Shown here piece by piece: positions 49,346-63,300 of a DNA stretch of 64,000 bases. Within the stretch, counting starts at the first letter, position 1. The number at the start of each line of letters is the position of its first letter. A program made the position numbers and the translations under genes. Origin of the DNA: Liolophura sinensis (Eukaryota > Mollusca > Polyplacophora > Chitonida > Chitonidae); the NCBI RefSeq assembly GCF_032854445.1, contig NW_027018017.1, positions 1 through 64,000 of the forward strand. Reading direction: 5' to 3'. Under the pieces are notes generated by a model. The model ran no database searches, had not been told where the DNA came from, and worked only from the letters and a program-made list of their open reading frames with translations.

Positions 49346-51298
49346 TTCAATGATCATTTATGTCATAATTACGTGCCCAGCAACGGCTCTTACTCCATGG
49401 AAACCAGGGATATTTGCAATTTTTTAACAGCTGCCGATGCCTGGCTCAATTGCGCATCTTTTGGCACCTTACTGAAGTGGGTCAGTGTTCAGTTGTACTT
49501 TTTACAGCAGACTGTATCAAGTACCTTTTGTTTTTCATGTACAAATGGTCTGGTTTTTCTACACGTAGATAAAGACATTGAGATTGTCTTCGACTTAGAA
49601 GTAAGGCAATTGCTGGGTGAGTTAAATGGGCTTAGCCCAAAGATTTGACGTCTTCTGGGCTACCGAAGGGCACATAACATATAGTAAAAAGTTGAATATA
49701 GTAATGACCAGTCGCGATGGTACATAGTACAGTGTAGCCGATTTCAATTAACAAAAAGATCAGGCAAAAATGCAAAATTGGAAAAACTGTTCCAGTGCTG
49801 CTGGTAAGAGTCTAATCCGACGTATTTTGTGACGAGAAATCGAATGGTGCAAACCGCGTTTCTCTCCGACCAATACTTTTGCCTGTAGTGACAATTGAAT
49901 GATCATTTATGTCATAATCACGTGCCCAGCAACGGCTCTTACTCCATGGAAACCAGGGAAATTTGCAATTGTTCAACAGCTGCCGATACCTGGGTCAATT
50001 CCGCATCTTTTGGCACCTTATTCATGTGGGTCAGTGTTCAGTTGTACTTTTTACAGCAGACTGTATCAAGTACCTTGTGTTTTTCACGTACAAATGGTGT
50101 GGTTTTTCTACATGTAGATAAAGACATTGAGATTGTCTTCGACTTAGAAGTAAGACAATTGCTGGGTGAGTTAAATGGGCTTAGCCCAAAGATTTCAGGT
50201 CTTCTGGGCTACCGAAGGGCACATAACTTATAGCCAAAAGTTGAATATAGTAATGACCAGTCGCGATTGTACAGAGTACAGTGTAGCCGATTTCAATTAA
50301 CAAAAAGACCAGGCAAAAATGCAAAAGTGGAAAAACTGTTCCAGTGCTGCTGGTAAGAGGCTAATCCGACGTAATTTGTGACGAGAAATCGAATGGTGCA
50401 AACCGCGTTGCTCTCCGACCAATACTTTTGGCTGTAGTGAGAATTGAATGATCATTTATGTCATAATCACGTGCCCAGCAACGGCTCTTACTCCATGGAA
50501 ACCAGGGAAATTTGCAATTTTTTAACAGCTGCCGATGCCTGGCCCAATTCCGCATCTTTTGGCACCTTATAAATGTGGGTCAGTGTTTAGTTGTACTTTT
50601 TACAGCAGACTGTATCAAGTACCTTGTGTTTTTTATGTACAAATGGTGTGGTTTTTCTACACGTAGATAAAGACATTGAGATTGTCTTGGACTTAGAAGT
50701 AAGACAATTGCTGGGTGAGTTAAATGGGCTTAGCCCAAAGATTTCAGGTCTTCTGGGATACCGAAGGGCACATAACTTATAGCCAAAAGTTGAATATAGT
50801 AATGACCAGTCGCGATTGTACAGAGTACAGTGTAGCCGATTTCAATTAACAAAAAGACCAGGCAAAAATGCAAAAGTGGAAAAACTGTTCCAGTGCTGCT
50901 GGCAAGAGGCTAATCCGACGTATTTTGTGACGAGAAATCGAATGGTGCAAACCGCATTGCTCTCCGACCAATACTTTTGGCTGTAGTGAGAATTGAATGA
51001 TCATTTATGTCATAATCACGTGCCCAGCAACGGCTCTTACTCCATGGAAACCAGGGAAATTTGCAATTTTTCAACAGCTGCCGATGCCTGGCTCAATTCC
51101 GCATCTTTTGGCACCTTACTGAAGTGGGTCAGTGTTCAGTTGTACTTTTAACAGCAGACTGTATCAAGTACCTTGTGTTTTTCAAGTACAAATGGTGTGG
51201 TTTTTCTACACGTAGATAAAGACATTGAGATTGTCTTGCACTTAGAAGTAAGGCAATTGCTGGGTGAGTTAAATGGGCTTAGCCCAAAGATTTGACGT

Positions 51299-54191
51299 CT
51301 TCTGGGCTACCGAAGGGCACATAACTTATAGTCAAAAGTTGAATATAGTAATGACCAGTCGCGATTGTACAGAGTACAGTGTACCCGATTTCAATTAACA
51401 AAAAGACCAGGCAAAAATGCAAAAGTGGAAAAACTGTTCCAGTGCTGCTGGTAAGAGGCTAATCCGACGTATTTTGTGACGAGAAATCGAATGGTGCAAA
51501 CCGCGTTGCTCTCCGACCTATACTTTTGGCTGTAGCGACAATTCAATGATCATTTATGTCATAATTACGTGCCCAGCAACGGCTCTTACTCCATGGAAAC
51601 CAGGGATATTTGCAATTTTTTAACAGCTGCCGATGCCTGGCCCAATTCCGCATCTTTTGGCACCTTATAAATGTGGGTCAGTGTTTAGTTGTACTTTTTA
51701 CAGCAGACTGTATCAAGTACCTTGTGTTTTTTATGTACAAATGGTGTGGTTTTTCTACACGTAGATAAAGACATTGAGATTGTCTTGGACTTAGAAGTAA
51801 GACAATTGCTGGGTGAGTTAAATGGGCTTAGCCCAAAGATTTGACGTCTTCTGGGCTACCGAAGGGCACATAACTTATAGTCAAAAGTTCAATATAGAAA
51901 TGACCAGTCGCGATTGTACAGAGTACAGTGTAGCCGATTTCAATTAACAAAAAGACCAGGTAAAAATGCAAAAGTGGAAAAACTGTTCCAGTGCTGCTGG
52001 TAAGAGTCTAATCCGACGTATTTTGTGACGAGAAATCGAATGGTGCAAACCGCGTTGCTCTCCAACCTATACTTTTGGCTGTAGCGACAATTGAATGATC
52101 ATTGATGTCATAATCACGTGCCCAGCAACGGCTCTTACTCCATGGAAACCAGGGATACTTGCAATTTTTTAACAGCTGCCGATGCCTGGCTCAATTCCGC
52201 ATCTTTTGGCACCTTATAAATGTGGGTCAGTGTTTAGTTGTAGTTTTTACAGCAGACTGTATCAAGTACCTTGTGTTTTTTATGTACAAATGGTGTGGTT
52301 TTTCTACACGTAGATAAAGACATTGAGATTGTCTTGCACTTAGAAGTAAGACAATTGCTGGGTGAGTTAAATGGGCTTAACCCAAAGATTTCAGGTCTTC
52401 TGGGCTACCGAAGGGCACATAACTTATAGTCAAAAGTTGAATATAGTAATGACCAGTCGCGATTGTACAGAGTACAGTGTAGCCGATTTCAATTAACAAA
52501 AAGACCAGGCAAAAATGCAAAAGTGGAAAAACTGTTCCAGTGCTGCTGGTAAGAGGCTAATCCGACGTATTTTGTGACGAGAAATCGAATGGTGCAAACC
52601 GCGTTGCTCTCCGCCCAATACTTTTGGCTGTAGTGAGAATTGAATGATCATTTATGTCATAATCACGTGCCCAGCAACGGCTCTTACTCCATGGAAACCA
52701 GGGAAATTTGCAATTTTTCAACAGCTGCCGATTTCTGGCTCAATTCCGCATCTTTTGGCACCTTACTAAAGTGGGTCAGTGTTTAGTTGTAGTTTTTACA
52801 GCAGACTGTATCAAGTACCTTGTGTTTTTCATGTACAAATGGTCTGGTTTTTCTACACGTAGATAAAGACATTGAGATTGTCTTCGACTTAGAAGTAAGG
52901 CAATTGCTGGGTGAGTTAAATGGGCTTAGCCCAAAGATTTGACGTCTTCTGGGCTACCGAAGGGCACATAACATATAGTAAAAAGTTGAATATAGTAATG
53001 ACCAGTCGCGATGGTACAGAGTACAGTGTAGCCGATTTCAATTAACAAAAAGACCAGGCAAAAATGCAAAATTGGAAAAATTGTTTCAGTGCTGCTGGTA
53101 AGAGTCTAATCCGACGTATTTTGTGACGAGAAATCGAATGGTGCAAACTGCGTTTCCCTCCGACTAATACTTTTGCCTGTAGTGACAATTGAATGATCAT
53201 TTATGTCATAATCACGTGCCCAGCAACGGCTCTTACTCCATGGAAACCAGGGAAATTTGCAATTGTTCAACAGCTGCCGATAACTGGCTCAATTCCGCAT
53301 CTTTTGGCACCTTATTCATGTGGGTCAGTGTTCAGTTGTACTTTTTACAGCAGACTGTATCAAGTACCTTGTGTTTTTCACGTACAAATGGTGTGGTTTT
53401 TCTACACGTAGATAAAGACATTGAGATTGTCTTGCACTTAGAAGTAAGACAATTGCTGGGTGAGTTAAATGGGCTTAGCCCAAAGATTTCAGGTCTTCTG
53501 GGCTACCGAAGGGAACATAACTTATAGTCAAAAGTTGAATATAGTAATGACCAGTCGCGATGGTACATAGTACAGTGTAGCCGATTTCAATTAACAAAAA
53601 GACCAGGCAAAAATGCAAAAGTGGAAAAACTGTTCCAGTGCTGCTGGTAAGAGTCTAATCCGACGTATTTTGTGACGAGAAATCGAATGGTGCAAACCGC
53701 GTTTCTCTCCGACCAATACTTTTGCCTGTAGTGACAATTGAATGATCATTTATGTCATAATCACGTGCCCAGCAACGGCTCTTACTCCATGGAAACCAGG
53801 GAAATTTGCAATTGTTCAACAGCTGCCGATACCTGGGTCAATTCCGCATCTTTTGGCACCTTATTCATGTGGGTCAGTGTTCAGTTGTACTTTTTACAGC
53901 AGACTGTATCAAGTACCTTGTGTTTTTTATGTACAAATGGTGTGGTTTTTCTACACGTAGATAAAGACATTGAGATTGTCTTGCACTTACAAGTAAGGCA
54001 ATTGCTGGGTGAGTTAAATGGGCTTAGCCCAAAGATTTCAGGTCTTCTGGGCTACCGAAGGGCACATAACTTATAGCCAAAAGTTGAATATAGTAATGAC
54101 CAGTCGCGATTGTACAGAGTACAGTGTAGCCGATTTCAATTAACAAAAAGACCAGGCAAAAATGCAAAAGTGGAAAAACTGTTCCAGTGCT
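51299..54191 (+). repeat. 2.9-kb near-identical block, copy A
   Basis: Every line I compared is identical to the sequence 3843 bp downstream (7 x 549) at 55142-58034. This includes rare marks such as GTGTACCCG, TTCAATATAGAAATG, CTCCAACCTATAC, TCCGCCCAATAC, CGATTTCTGG, TTGTTTCAG, CGTTTCCCTCC, CGATAACTGG and CTTACAAGTAAGG. The left edge is fixed by GATTTGACGTC here versus GATTTTAAGTC at 55132. The right edge is fixed by GTGCTACTAG here (54190) versus GTGCTGCTGG there. Confidence 0.87.
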
Positions 54192-55141
54192 ACTAGTAAG
54201 AGGCTAATCCGACGTATTTTGTGACGAGAAATCGAATGGTGCAATCTGCGTTGCTCTCCGACCAATACTTTTGGCTGTAGCGACAATTGAATGATCATTT
54301 ATGTCATAATCACGTGCGTAGCAACGGCTCTTACTCCACGGAAACCAGGGAAATTTGCAATTTTTCAACAGCTGCCGATGCCTGGCTCAATTCCGCATCT
54401 TTTGGCACCTTACTGAAGTGGGTCAGTGTTTAGTTGTAGTTTTTACAGCAGACTGTATCAAGTACCTTGTGTTTTTCATGTACAAATGGTGTGGTTTTTC
54501 TACACGTAGATAAAGACATTGAGATTGTCTAGGACTTAGAAGTAAGGCAATTGCTGGGTGAGTTAAATGGGCTTAGCCCAAAGATTTCAGGTCTTCTGGG
54601 CTACCGAAGGGCACATAACTTATAGTCAAAAGTTGAATATAGTAATGACCAGTCGCGATTGTACAGAGTACAGTGTAGCCGATTTCAATTAACATAAAGA
54701 CCAGGCAAAAATGCAAAAGTGGAAAAACTGTTCCAGTGCTGCTGGTAAAAGGCTAATCCGACGTATTTTGTGACGAGAAATCGAATGGTGCAAACCGCGT
54801 TGCTCTCCGACCAATACTTTTGGCTGTAGCGACAATTGAATGATCATTTATGTCATAATCACGTGCGTAGCAACGGCTCTTACTCCATGGAAACCAGGGA
54901 AATTTACAATTTTTCAACAGCTGCCGATGACTGGCTTAATTCCGCATCTTTTGGCACCTTACTGAAGTGGGTCAGTGTTCAGTTGTACTTTTTACAGCAG
55001 ACTGTATCAAGTACCTTGTGTTTTTCACGTACAAATGGTGTGGTTTATCTACACGTAGATAAAGACATTGAGATTGTCTTGCACTTAGAAGTAAGGCAAT
55101 TGCTGGGTGAGTTAAATGGGCTTAGCCCAAAGATTTTAAGT

Positions 55142-58034
55142 CTTCTGGGCTACCGAAGGGCACATAACTTATAGTCAAAAGTTGAATATAGTAATGACCA
55201 GTCGCGATTGTACAGAGTACAGTGTACCCGATTTCAATTAACAAAAAGACCAGGCAAAAATGCAAAAGTGGAAAAACTGTTCCAGTGCTGCTGGTAAGAG
55301 GCTAATCCGACGTATTTTGTGACGAGAAATCGAATGGTGCAAACCGCGTTGCTCTCCGACCTATACTTTTGGCTGTAGCGACAATTCAATGATCATTTAT
55401 GTCATAATTACGTGCCCAGCAACGGCTCTTACTCCATGGAAACCAGGGATATTTGCAATTTTTTAACAGCTGCCGATGCCTGGCCCAATTCCGCATCTTT
55501 TGGCACCTTATAAATGTGGGTCAGTGTTTAGTTGTACTTTTTACAGCAGACTGTATCAAGTACCTTGTGTTTTTTATGTACAAATGGTGTGGTTTTTCTA
55601 CACGTAGATAAAGACATTGAGATTGTCTTGGACTTAGAAGTAAGACAATTGCTGGGTGAGTTAAATGGGCTTAGCCCAAAGATTTGACGTCTTCTGGGCT
55701 ACCGAAGGGCACATAACTTATAGTCAAAAGTTCAATATAGAAATGACCAGTCGCGATTGTACAGAGTACAGTGTAGCCGATTTCAATTAACAAAAAGACC
55801 AGGTAAAAATGCAAAAGTGGAAAAACTGTTCCAGTGCTGCTGGTAAGAGTCTAATCCGACGTATTTTGTGACGAGAAATCGAATGGTGCAAACCGCGTTG
55901 CTCTCCAACCTATACTTTTGGCTGTAGCGACAATTGAATGATCATTGATGTCATAATCACGTGCCCAGCAACGGCTCTTACTCCATGGAAACCAGGGATA
56001 CTTGCAATTTTTTAACAGCTGCCGATGCCTGGCTCAATTCCGCATCTTTTGGCACCTTATAAATGTGGGTCAGTGTTTAGTTGTAGTTTTTACAGCAGAC
56101 TGTATCAAGTACCTTGTGTTTTTTATGTACAAATGGTGTGGTTTTTCTACACGTAGATAAAGACATTGAGATTGTCTTGCACTTAGAAGTAAGACAATTG
56201 CTGGGTGAGTTAAATGGGCTTAACCCAAAGATTTCAGGTCTTCTGGGCTACCGAAGGGCACATAACTTATAGTCAAAAGTTGAATATAGTAATGACCAGT
56301 CGCGATTGTACAGAGTACAGTGTAGCCGATTTCAATTAACAAAAAGACCAGGCAAAAATGCAAAAGTGGAAAAACTGTTCCAGTGCTGCTGGTAAGAGGC
56401 TAATCCGACGTATTTTGTGACGAGAAATCGAATGGTGCAAACCGCGTTGCTCTCCGCCCAATACTTTTGGCTGTAGTGAGAATTGAATGATCATTTATGT
56501 CATAATCACGTGCCCAGCAACGGCTCTTACTCCATGGAAACCAGGGAAATTTGCAATTTTTCAACAGCTGCCGATTTCTGGCTCAATTCCGCATCTTTTG
56601 GCACCTTACTAAAGTGGGTCAGTGTTTAGTTGTAGTTTTTACAGCAGACTGTATCAAGTACCTTGTGTTTTTCATGTACAAATGGTCTGGTTTTTCTACA
56701 CGTAGATAAAGACATTGAGATTGTCTTCGACTTAGAAGTAAGGCAATTGCTGGGTGAGTTAAATGGGCTTAGCCCAAAGATTTGACGTCTTCTGGGCTAC
56801 CGAAGGGCACATAACATATAGTAAAAAGTTGAATATAGTAATGACCAGTCGCGATGGTACAGAGTACAGTGTAGCCGATTTCAATTAACAAAAAGACCAG
56901 GCAAAAATGCAAAATTGGAAAAATTGTTTCAGTGCTGCTGGTAAGAGTCTAATCCGACGTATTTTGTGACGAGAAATCGAATGGTGCAAACTGCGTTTCC
57001 CTCCGACTAATACTTTTGCCTGTAGTGACAATTGAATGATCATTTATGTCATAATCACGTGCCCAGCAACGGCTCTTACTCCATGGAAACCAGGGAAATT
57101 TGCAATTGTTCAACAGCTGCCGATAACTGGCTCAATTCCGCATCTTTTGGCACCTTATTCATGTGGGTCAGTGTTCAGTTGTACTTTTTACAGCAGACTG
57201 TATCAAGTACCTTGTGTTTTTCACGTACAAATGGTGTGGTTTTTCTACACGTAGATAAAGACATTGAGATTGTCTTGCACTTAGAAGTAAGACAATTGCT
57301 GGGTGAGTTAAATGGGCTTAGCCCAAAGATTTCAGGTCTTCTGGGCTACCGAAGGGAACATAACTTATAGTCAAAAGTTGAATATAGTAATGACCAGTCG
57401 CGATGGTACATAGTACAGTGTAGCCGATTTCAATTAACAAAAAGACCAGGCAAAAATGCAAAAGTGGAAAAACTGTTCCAGTGCTGCTGGTAAGAGTCTA
57501 ATCCGACGTATTTTGTGACGAGAAATCGAATGGTGCAAACCGCGTTTCTCTCCGACCAATACTTTTGCCTGTAGTGACAATTGAATGATCATTTATGTCA
57601 TAATCACGTGCCCAGCAACGGCTCTTACTCCATGGAAACCAGGGAAATTTGCAATTGTTCAACAGCTGCCGATACCTGGGTCAATTCCGCATCTTTTGGC
57701 ACCTTATTCATGTGGGTCAGTGTTCAGTTGTACTTTTTACAGCAGACTGTATCAAGTACCTTGTGTTTTTTATGTACAAATGGTGTGGTTTTTCTACACG
57801 TAGATAAAGACATTGAGATTGTCTTGCACTTACAAGTAAGGCAATTGCTGGGTGAGTTAAATGGGCTTAGCCCAAAGATTTCAGGTCTTCTGGGCTACCG
57901 AAGGGCACATAACTTATAGCCAAAAGTTGAATATAGTAATGACCAGTCGCGATTGTACAGAGTACAGTGTAGCCGATTTCAATTAACAAAAAGACCAGGC
58001 AAAAATGCAAAAGTGGAAAAACTGTTCCAGTGCT
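55142..58034 (+). repeat. 2.9-kb near-identical block, copy B
   Basis: Downstream partner of 51299-54191 at a constant offset of 3843 bp. Apparent identity without even a single-base indel over about 2.9 kb makes this the youngest event in the window by eye. Flanks on both sides are ordinary satellite units that differ from the flanks of copy A, so the duplicated segment starts and stops inside monomers rather than at unit boundaries. Confidence 0.87.
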
Positions 58035-59029
58035 GCTGGCAAGAGGCTAATCCGACGTATTTTGTGACGAGAAATCGAATGGTGCAAACCGCGTTGCTCT
58101 CCGACCAATACTTTTGGCTGTGGTGAGAATTGAATGATCATTTATGTCATAATCACGTGCCCAGCAACGGCTCTTACTCCATGGAAACCAGGGAAATTTG
58201 CAATTTTTCAACAGCTGCCGATGCCTGGCTCAATTCCGCATCTTTTGGCACCTTACTGAAGTGGGTCAGTGTTTAGTTGTAGTTTTTACAGCAGACTGTA
58301 TCAAGTACCTTGTGTTTTTCAAGTACAAATGGTGTGGTTTTTCTACACGTAGATAAAGACATTGAGATTGTCTTGCACTTAGAAGTAAGGCAATTGCTGG
58401 GTGAGTTAAATGGGCTTAGCCCAAAGATTTCACGTCTTCTGGGCTACCGAAGGGCACATAACTTATAGTCAAAAGTTGAATATAGTAATGACCAGTCGCG
58501 ATTGTACAGAGTACAGTGTACCCGATTTCAATTAACAAAAAGACCAGGCAAAAATGCAAAAGTGGAAAAACTGTTCCAGTGCTACTAGTAAGAGGCTAAT
58601 CCGACGTATTTTGTGACGAGAAATCGAATGGTGCAATCCGCGTTGCTCTCCGACCAATACTTTTGGCTGTAGCGACAATTGAATGATCATTTATGTCATA
58701 ATCACGTGCGTAGCAACGGCTCTTACTCCATGGAAACCAGGGAAATTTGCAATTTTTCGACAGCTGCCGATGCCTGGCTCAATTCCGCATCTTTTGGCAC
58801 CTTACTGAAGTGGGTCAGTGTTCAGTTGTACCTTTTACAGCGGACTGTATCAAGTACCTTGTGTTTTTTATGTACAAATGGTGTGGTTTTTCTACACGTA
58901 GATAAAGACACTGAGATTGTCTTCGACTTAGAAGAAAGGCAATTGCTGGGTGAGTTAAATGGGCTTAGCCCAAAGATTTGACGTCTTCTGGGCTACCGAA
59001 GGGCACATAACTTATAGTCAAAAGTTGAA

Positions 59030-60380
59030 TATAGTAATGACCAGTCGCGATTGTACAGAGTACAGTGTACCCGATTTCAATTAACAAAAAGACCAGGCAA
59101 AAATGCAAAAGTAGAAAAACTGTTCCAGTGCTGCTGGTAAGAGGCTAATCCGACGTATTTTGTGACGAGAAATCGAATGGTGCAAACCGCGTTGCTCTCC
59201 AACCTATACTTTTGGCTGTAGCGACAATTGAATGATCATTGATGTCATAATCACGTGCCCAGCAACGGCTCTTACTCCATGGAAACCAGGGATACTTGCA
59301 ATTTTTTAACAGCTGCCGATGCCTGGCTCAATTCCGCATCTTTTGGCACCTTATAAATGTGGGTCAGTGTTTAGTTGTAGTTTTTACAGCAGACTGTATC
59401 AAGTACCTTGTGTTTTTTATGTACAAATGGTGTGGTTTTTCTACACGTAGATAAAGACATTGAGATTGTCTTGCACATAGAAGTAAGACAATTGCTGGGT
59501 GAGTTAAATGGGCTTAACCCAAAGATTTCAGGTCTTCTGGGCTACCGAAGGGCACATAACTTATAGTCAAAAGTTGAATATAGTAATGACCAGTCGCGAT
59601 TGTACAGAGTACAGTGTAGCCGATTTCAATTAACAAAAAGACCAGGCAAAAATGCAAAAGTGGAAAAACTGTTCCAGTGCTGCTGGTAAGAGGCTAATCC
59701 GACGTATTTTGTGACGAGAAATCGAATGGTGCAAACCGCGTTGCTCTCCGCCCAATACTTTTGGCTGTAGTGAGAATTGAATGATCATTTATGTCATAAT
59801 CACGTGCCCAGCAACGGCTCTTACTCCATGGAAACCAGGGAAATTTGCAATTTTTCAACAGCTGCCGATTTCTGGCTCAATTCCGCATCTTTTGGCACCT
59901 TACTAAAGTGGGTCAGTGTTTAGTTGTAGTTTTTACAGCAGACTGTATCAAGTACCTTCTGTTTTTCATGTACAAATGGTCTGGTTTTTCTACACGTAGA
60001 TAAAGACATTGAGATTGTTTTCGACTTAGAAGTAAGGCAATTGCTGGGTGAGTTAAATGGGCTTAGCCCAAAGATTTGACGTCTTCTGGGCTACCGAAGG
60101 GCACATAACATATAGTAAAAAGTTGAATATAGTAATGACCAGTCGCGATGGTACAGAGTACAGTGTAGCCGATTTCAATTAACAAAAAGACCAGGCAAAA
60201 ATGCAAAATTGGAAAAATTGTTTCAGTGCTGCTGGTAAGAGTCTAATCCGACGTATTTTGTGACGAGAAATCGAATGGTGCAAACTGCGTTTCCCTCCGA
60301 CTAATACTTTTGCCTGTAGTGACAATTGAATGATCATTTATGTCATAATCACGTGCCCAGCAACGGCTCTTACTCCATGG
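59030..60380 (+). repeat. Partial third copy of the 7-mer HOR, one unit deleted
   Basis: GTGTACCCG near 59067 lies 3843 bp beyond that of copy B, but the next unit start (59228) is preceded by CTCCAACCTATAC, which in copies A and B occurs one unit later (52064, 55907). One 549-bp unit, the one starting at 51542 or 55385, is therefore absent. The following marks return six units after copy B: TCCGCCCAATAC near 59748, CGATTTCTGG near 59868, TTGTTTCAG near 60219, CGTTTCCCTCC near 60287. At about 60400 the sequence switches to TTTTTCAACAG with CCTGGCTC instead of the ATTCATG-class sequence of 53189/57032. Confidence 0.8.
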
Positions 60381-63300
60381 AAACCAGGGAAATTTGCAAT
60401 TTTTCAACAGCTGCCGATGCCTGGCTCAATTCCGCATCTTTTGGCACCTTACTGAAGTGGGTCAGTGTTCAGTTGTACTTTTTACAGCAGACTGTATCAA
60501 GTAGCTTGTGTTTTTTATGTACAAATGGTGTGGTTTTTCTACACGTAGATAACGACATTGAGATTGTCTTGGACTTAGAAGTAAGACAATTGCTGGGTGA
60601 GTTAAATGGGCTTAGCCCAAAGATTTCAGGTCTTCTGGGTTACCGAAGGGCACATAACTTATAGTCAAAAGTTGAATATAGTAATGACCAGTCGCGATTG
60701 TACAGAGTACAGTGTAGCCGATTTCAATTAACAAAAAGACCAGGCAAAAATGCAAAAGTGGAAAAACTGTTCCAGTGCTGCTGGTAAGAGGCTAATCCGA
60801 CGTATTTTGTGACGAGAAATCGATTGGTGCAAACCGCGTTGCTCTCCAACCTATACTTTTGGCTGTAGCGACAATTGAATGATCATTGATGTCATAATCA
60901 CGTGCCCAGCAACGGCTCTTACTCCATGGAAACCAGGGATACTTGCAATTTTTTAACAGCTGCCGATGCCTGGCTCAATTCCGCATCTTTTGGCACCTTA
61001 TAAATGTGGGTCAGTGTTTAGTTGTAGTTTTTACAGCAGACTGTATCAAGTACCTTGTGTTTTTTATGTACAAATGGTGTGGTTTTTCTACACGTAGATA
61101 AAGACATTGAGATTGTCTTGCACTTAGAAGTAAGACAATTGCTGGGTGAGTTAAATGGGCTTAACCCAAAGATTTCAGGTCTTCTGGGCTACCGAAGGGC
61201 ACATAACTTATAGTCAAAAGTTGAATATAGTAATGACCAGTCGCGATTGTACAGAGTACAGTGTACCCGATTTCAATTAACAAAAAGACCAGGCAAAAAT
61301 GCAAAAGTGGAAAAACTGTTCCAGTGCTGCTGGTAAGAGGCTAATCCGACGTATTTTGTGACGAGAAATCGAATGGTGCAAACTGCGTTGCTCTCCGACC
61401 TATACTTTTGGCTGTAGTGACAATTGAATGATCATTGATGTCATAATCACGTGCCCAGCAACGGCTCTTACTCCATGGAAACCAGGGAAATTTGCAATTT
61501 TTCAACAGCTGCCGATGCCTGGCTCAATTCCGCATCTTTTGGCACCTTACTGAAGTGGGTCAGTGTTTAGTTGTAGTTTTTACAGCAGACTGTATCAAGT
61601 ACCTTGTGTTTTTCATGTACAAATGGTCTGGTTTTTCTACACGTAGATAAAGACATTGAGATTGTCTTGGACTTAGAAGTAAGACAATTGCTGGGTGAGT
61701 TAAATTGGCTTGGCCCAAAGATTTCAGGTCTTCTGGGCTACCGAAGGGCACATAACTTATAGTCAAAAGTTGAATATAGTAATGACCAGTCGCGATTGTA
61801 CAGAGTACAGTGTAGCCGGTTTCAATTAACAAAAAGACCAGGTAAAAATGCAAAAGTAGAAAAACTGTTCCAGTGCTGCTGGTAAGAGGCTAATCCGACG
61901 TATTTTGTGACGAGAAATCGAATGGTGCAAACCGCGTTGCTCTCCGACCAATACTTTTGGCTGTAGTGACAATTAAATGATCATTTATGTCATAATCACG
62001 TGCCCAGCAACGGCTCTTACTCCATGGAAACCAGGGAAATTTGCAATTTTTCAACAGCTGCCGATGCCTGGCTCAATTCCGCATCTTTTGGCACCTCACT
62101 GAAGTGGGTCAGTGTTCAGTTGTACTTTTTACAGCAGACTGTATCAAATACCTTGTGTTTTTCATGTACACATGGTCTGGTTTTTCTACACGTAGATAAA
62201 GACATTCAGATTGTCTTGGACTTAGAAGTAAGACAATTGCTGGGTGAGTTAAATGGGCTTAACCCAAAGATTTCAGGTCTTCTGGGCTACCGAAGGGCAC
62301 ATAACTTATAGTCAAAAGTTGAATATAGTAATGACCAGTCGCGATTGTACAGAGTACAGTGTAGCCGATTTCAATTAACAAAAAGACCAGGCAAAAATGC
62401 AGAAGTGGAAAAACTGTTCCAGTGCTGCTGGTAAGAGGCTAATCCGACGTATTTTGTGACGAGAAATCGAATGGTGCAAACCGCGTTGCTCTCCGACCAA
62501 TACTTTTGGCTGTAGTGAGAATTGAATGATCATTGATGTCATAATCACGTGCCCAGCAACGGCTCTTACTCCATGGAAACCAGGGATATTTGCAATTTTT
62601 CAACAGCTGCCGATGCCTGGCTCAATTCCGCATCTTTTGGCACCTTACTGAAGTGGGTCAGTGTTTAGTTGTAGTTTTTACAGCAGACTGTATCAAGTAC
62701 CTTGTGTTTTTCATGTACAAATGGTGTGGTTTTTCTACACGTAGATAAAGACATTGAGATTGTCTTGGACTTAGAAGTAAGACAATTGCTGGGTGAGTTA
62801 AATTGGCTTGGCCCAAATATTTCAGGTCTTCTGGGCTACCGAAGGGCACATAACTTATAGTCAAAAGTTGAATATAGTAATGACCAGTCGCGATTGTACA
62901 GAGTACAGTGTAGCCGATTTCAATTAACAAAAAGACCAGGTAAAAATGCAAAAGTGGAAAAACTGTTCCAGTGCTGCTGGTAAGAGGCTAATCCGACGTA
63001 TTTTGTGACGAGAAATCGAATGGTGCAAACCGCGTTGCTCTCCGACCAATACTTTTGGCTGTAGTGACAATTAAATGATCATTTATGTCATAATCACGTG
63101 CCCAGCAACGGCTCTTACTCCATGGAAACCAGGGAAATTTGCAATTTTTCAACAGCTGCCGATTCCTGGCTCAATTCCGCATCTTTTGGCACCTTACTGA
63201 AGTGGGTCAGTGTTCAGTTGTACTTTTTACAGCAGACTGTATCAAGTACCTTGTGTTTTTCATGTACAAATGGTCTGGTTTTTCTACACGTAGATAAAGA

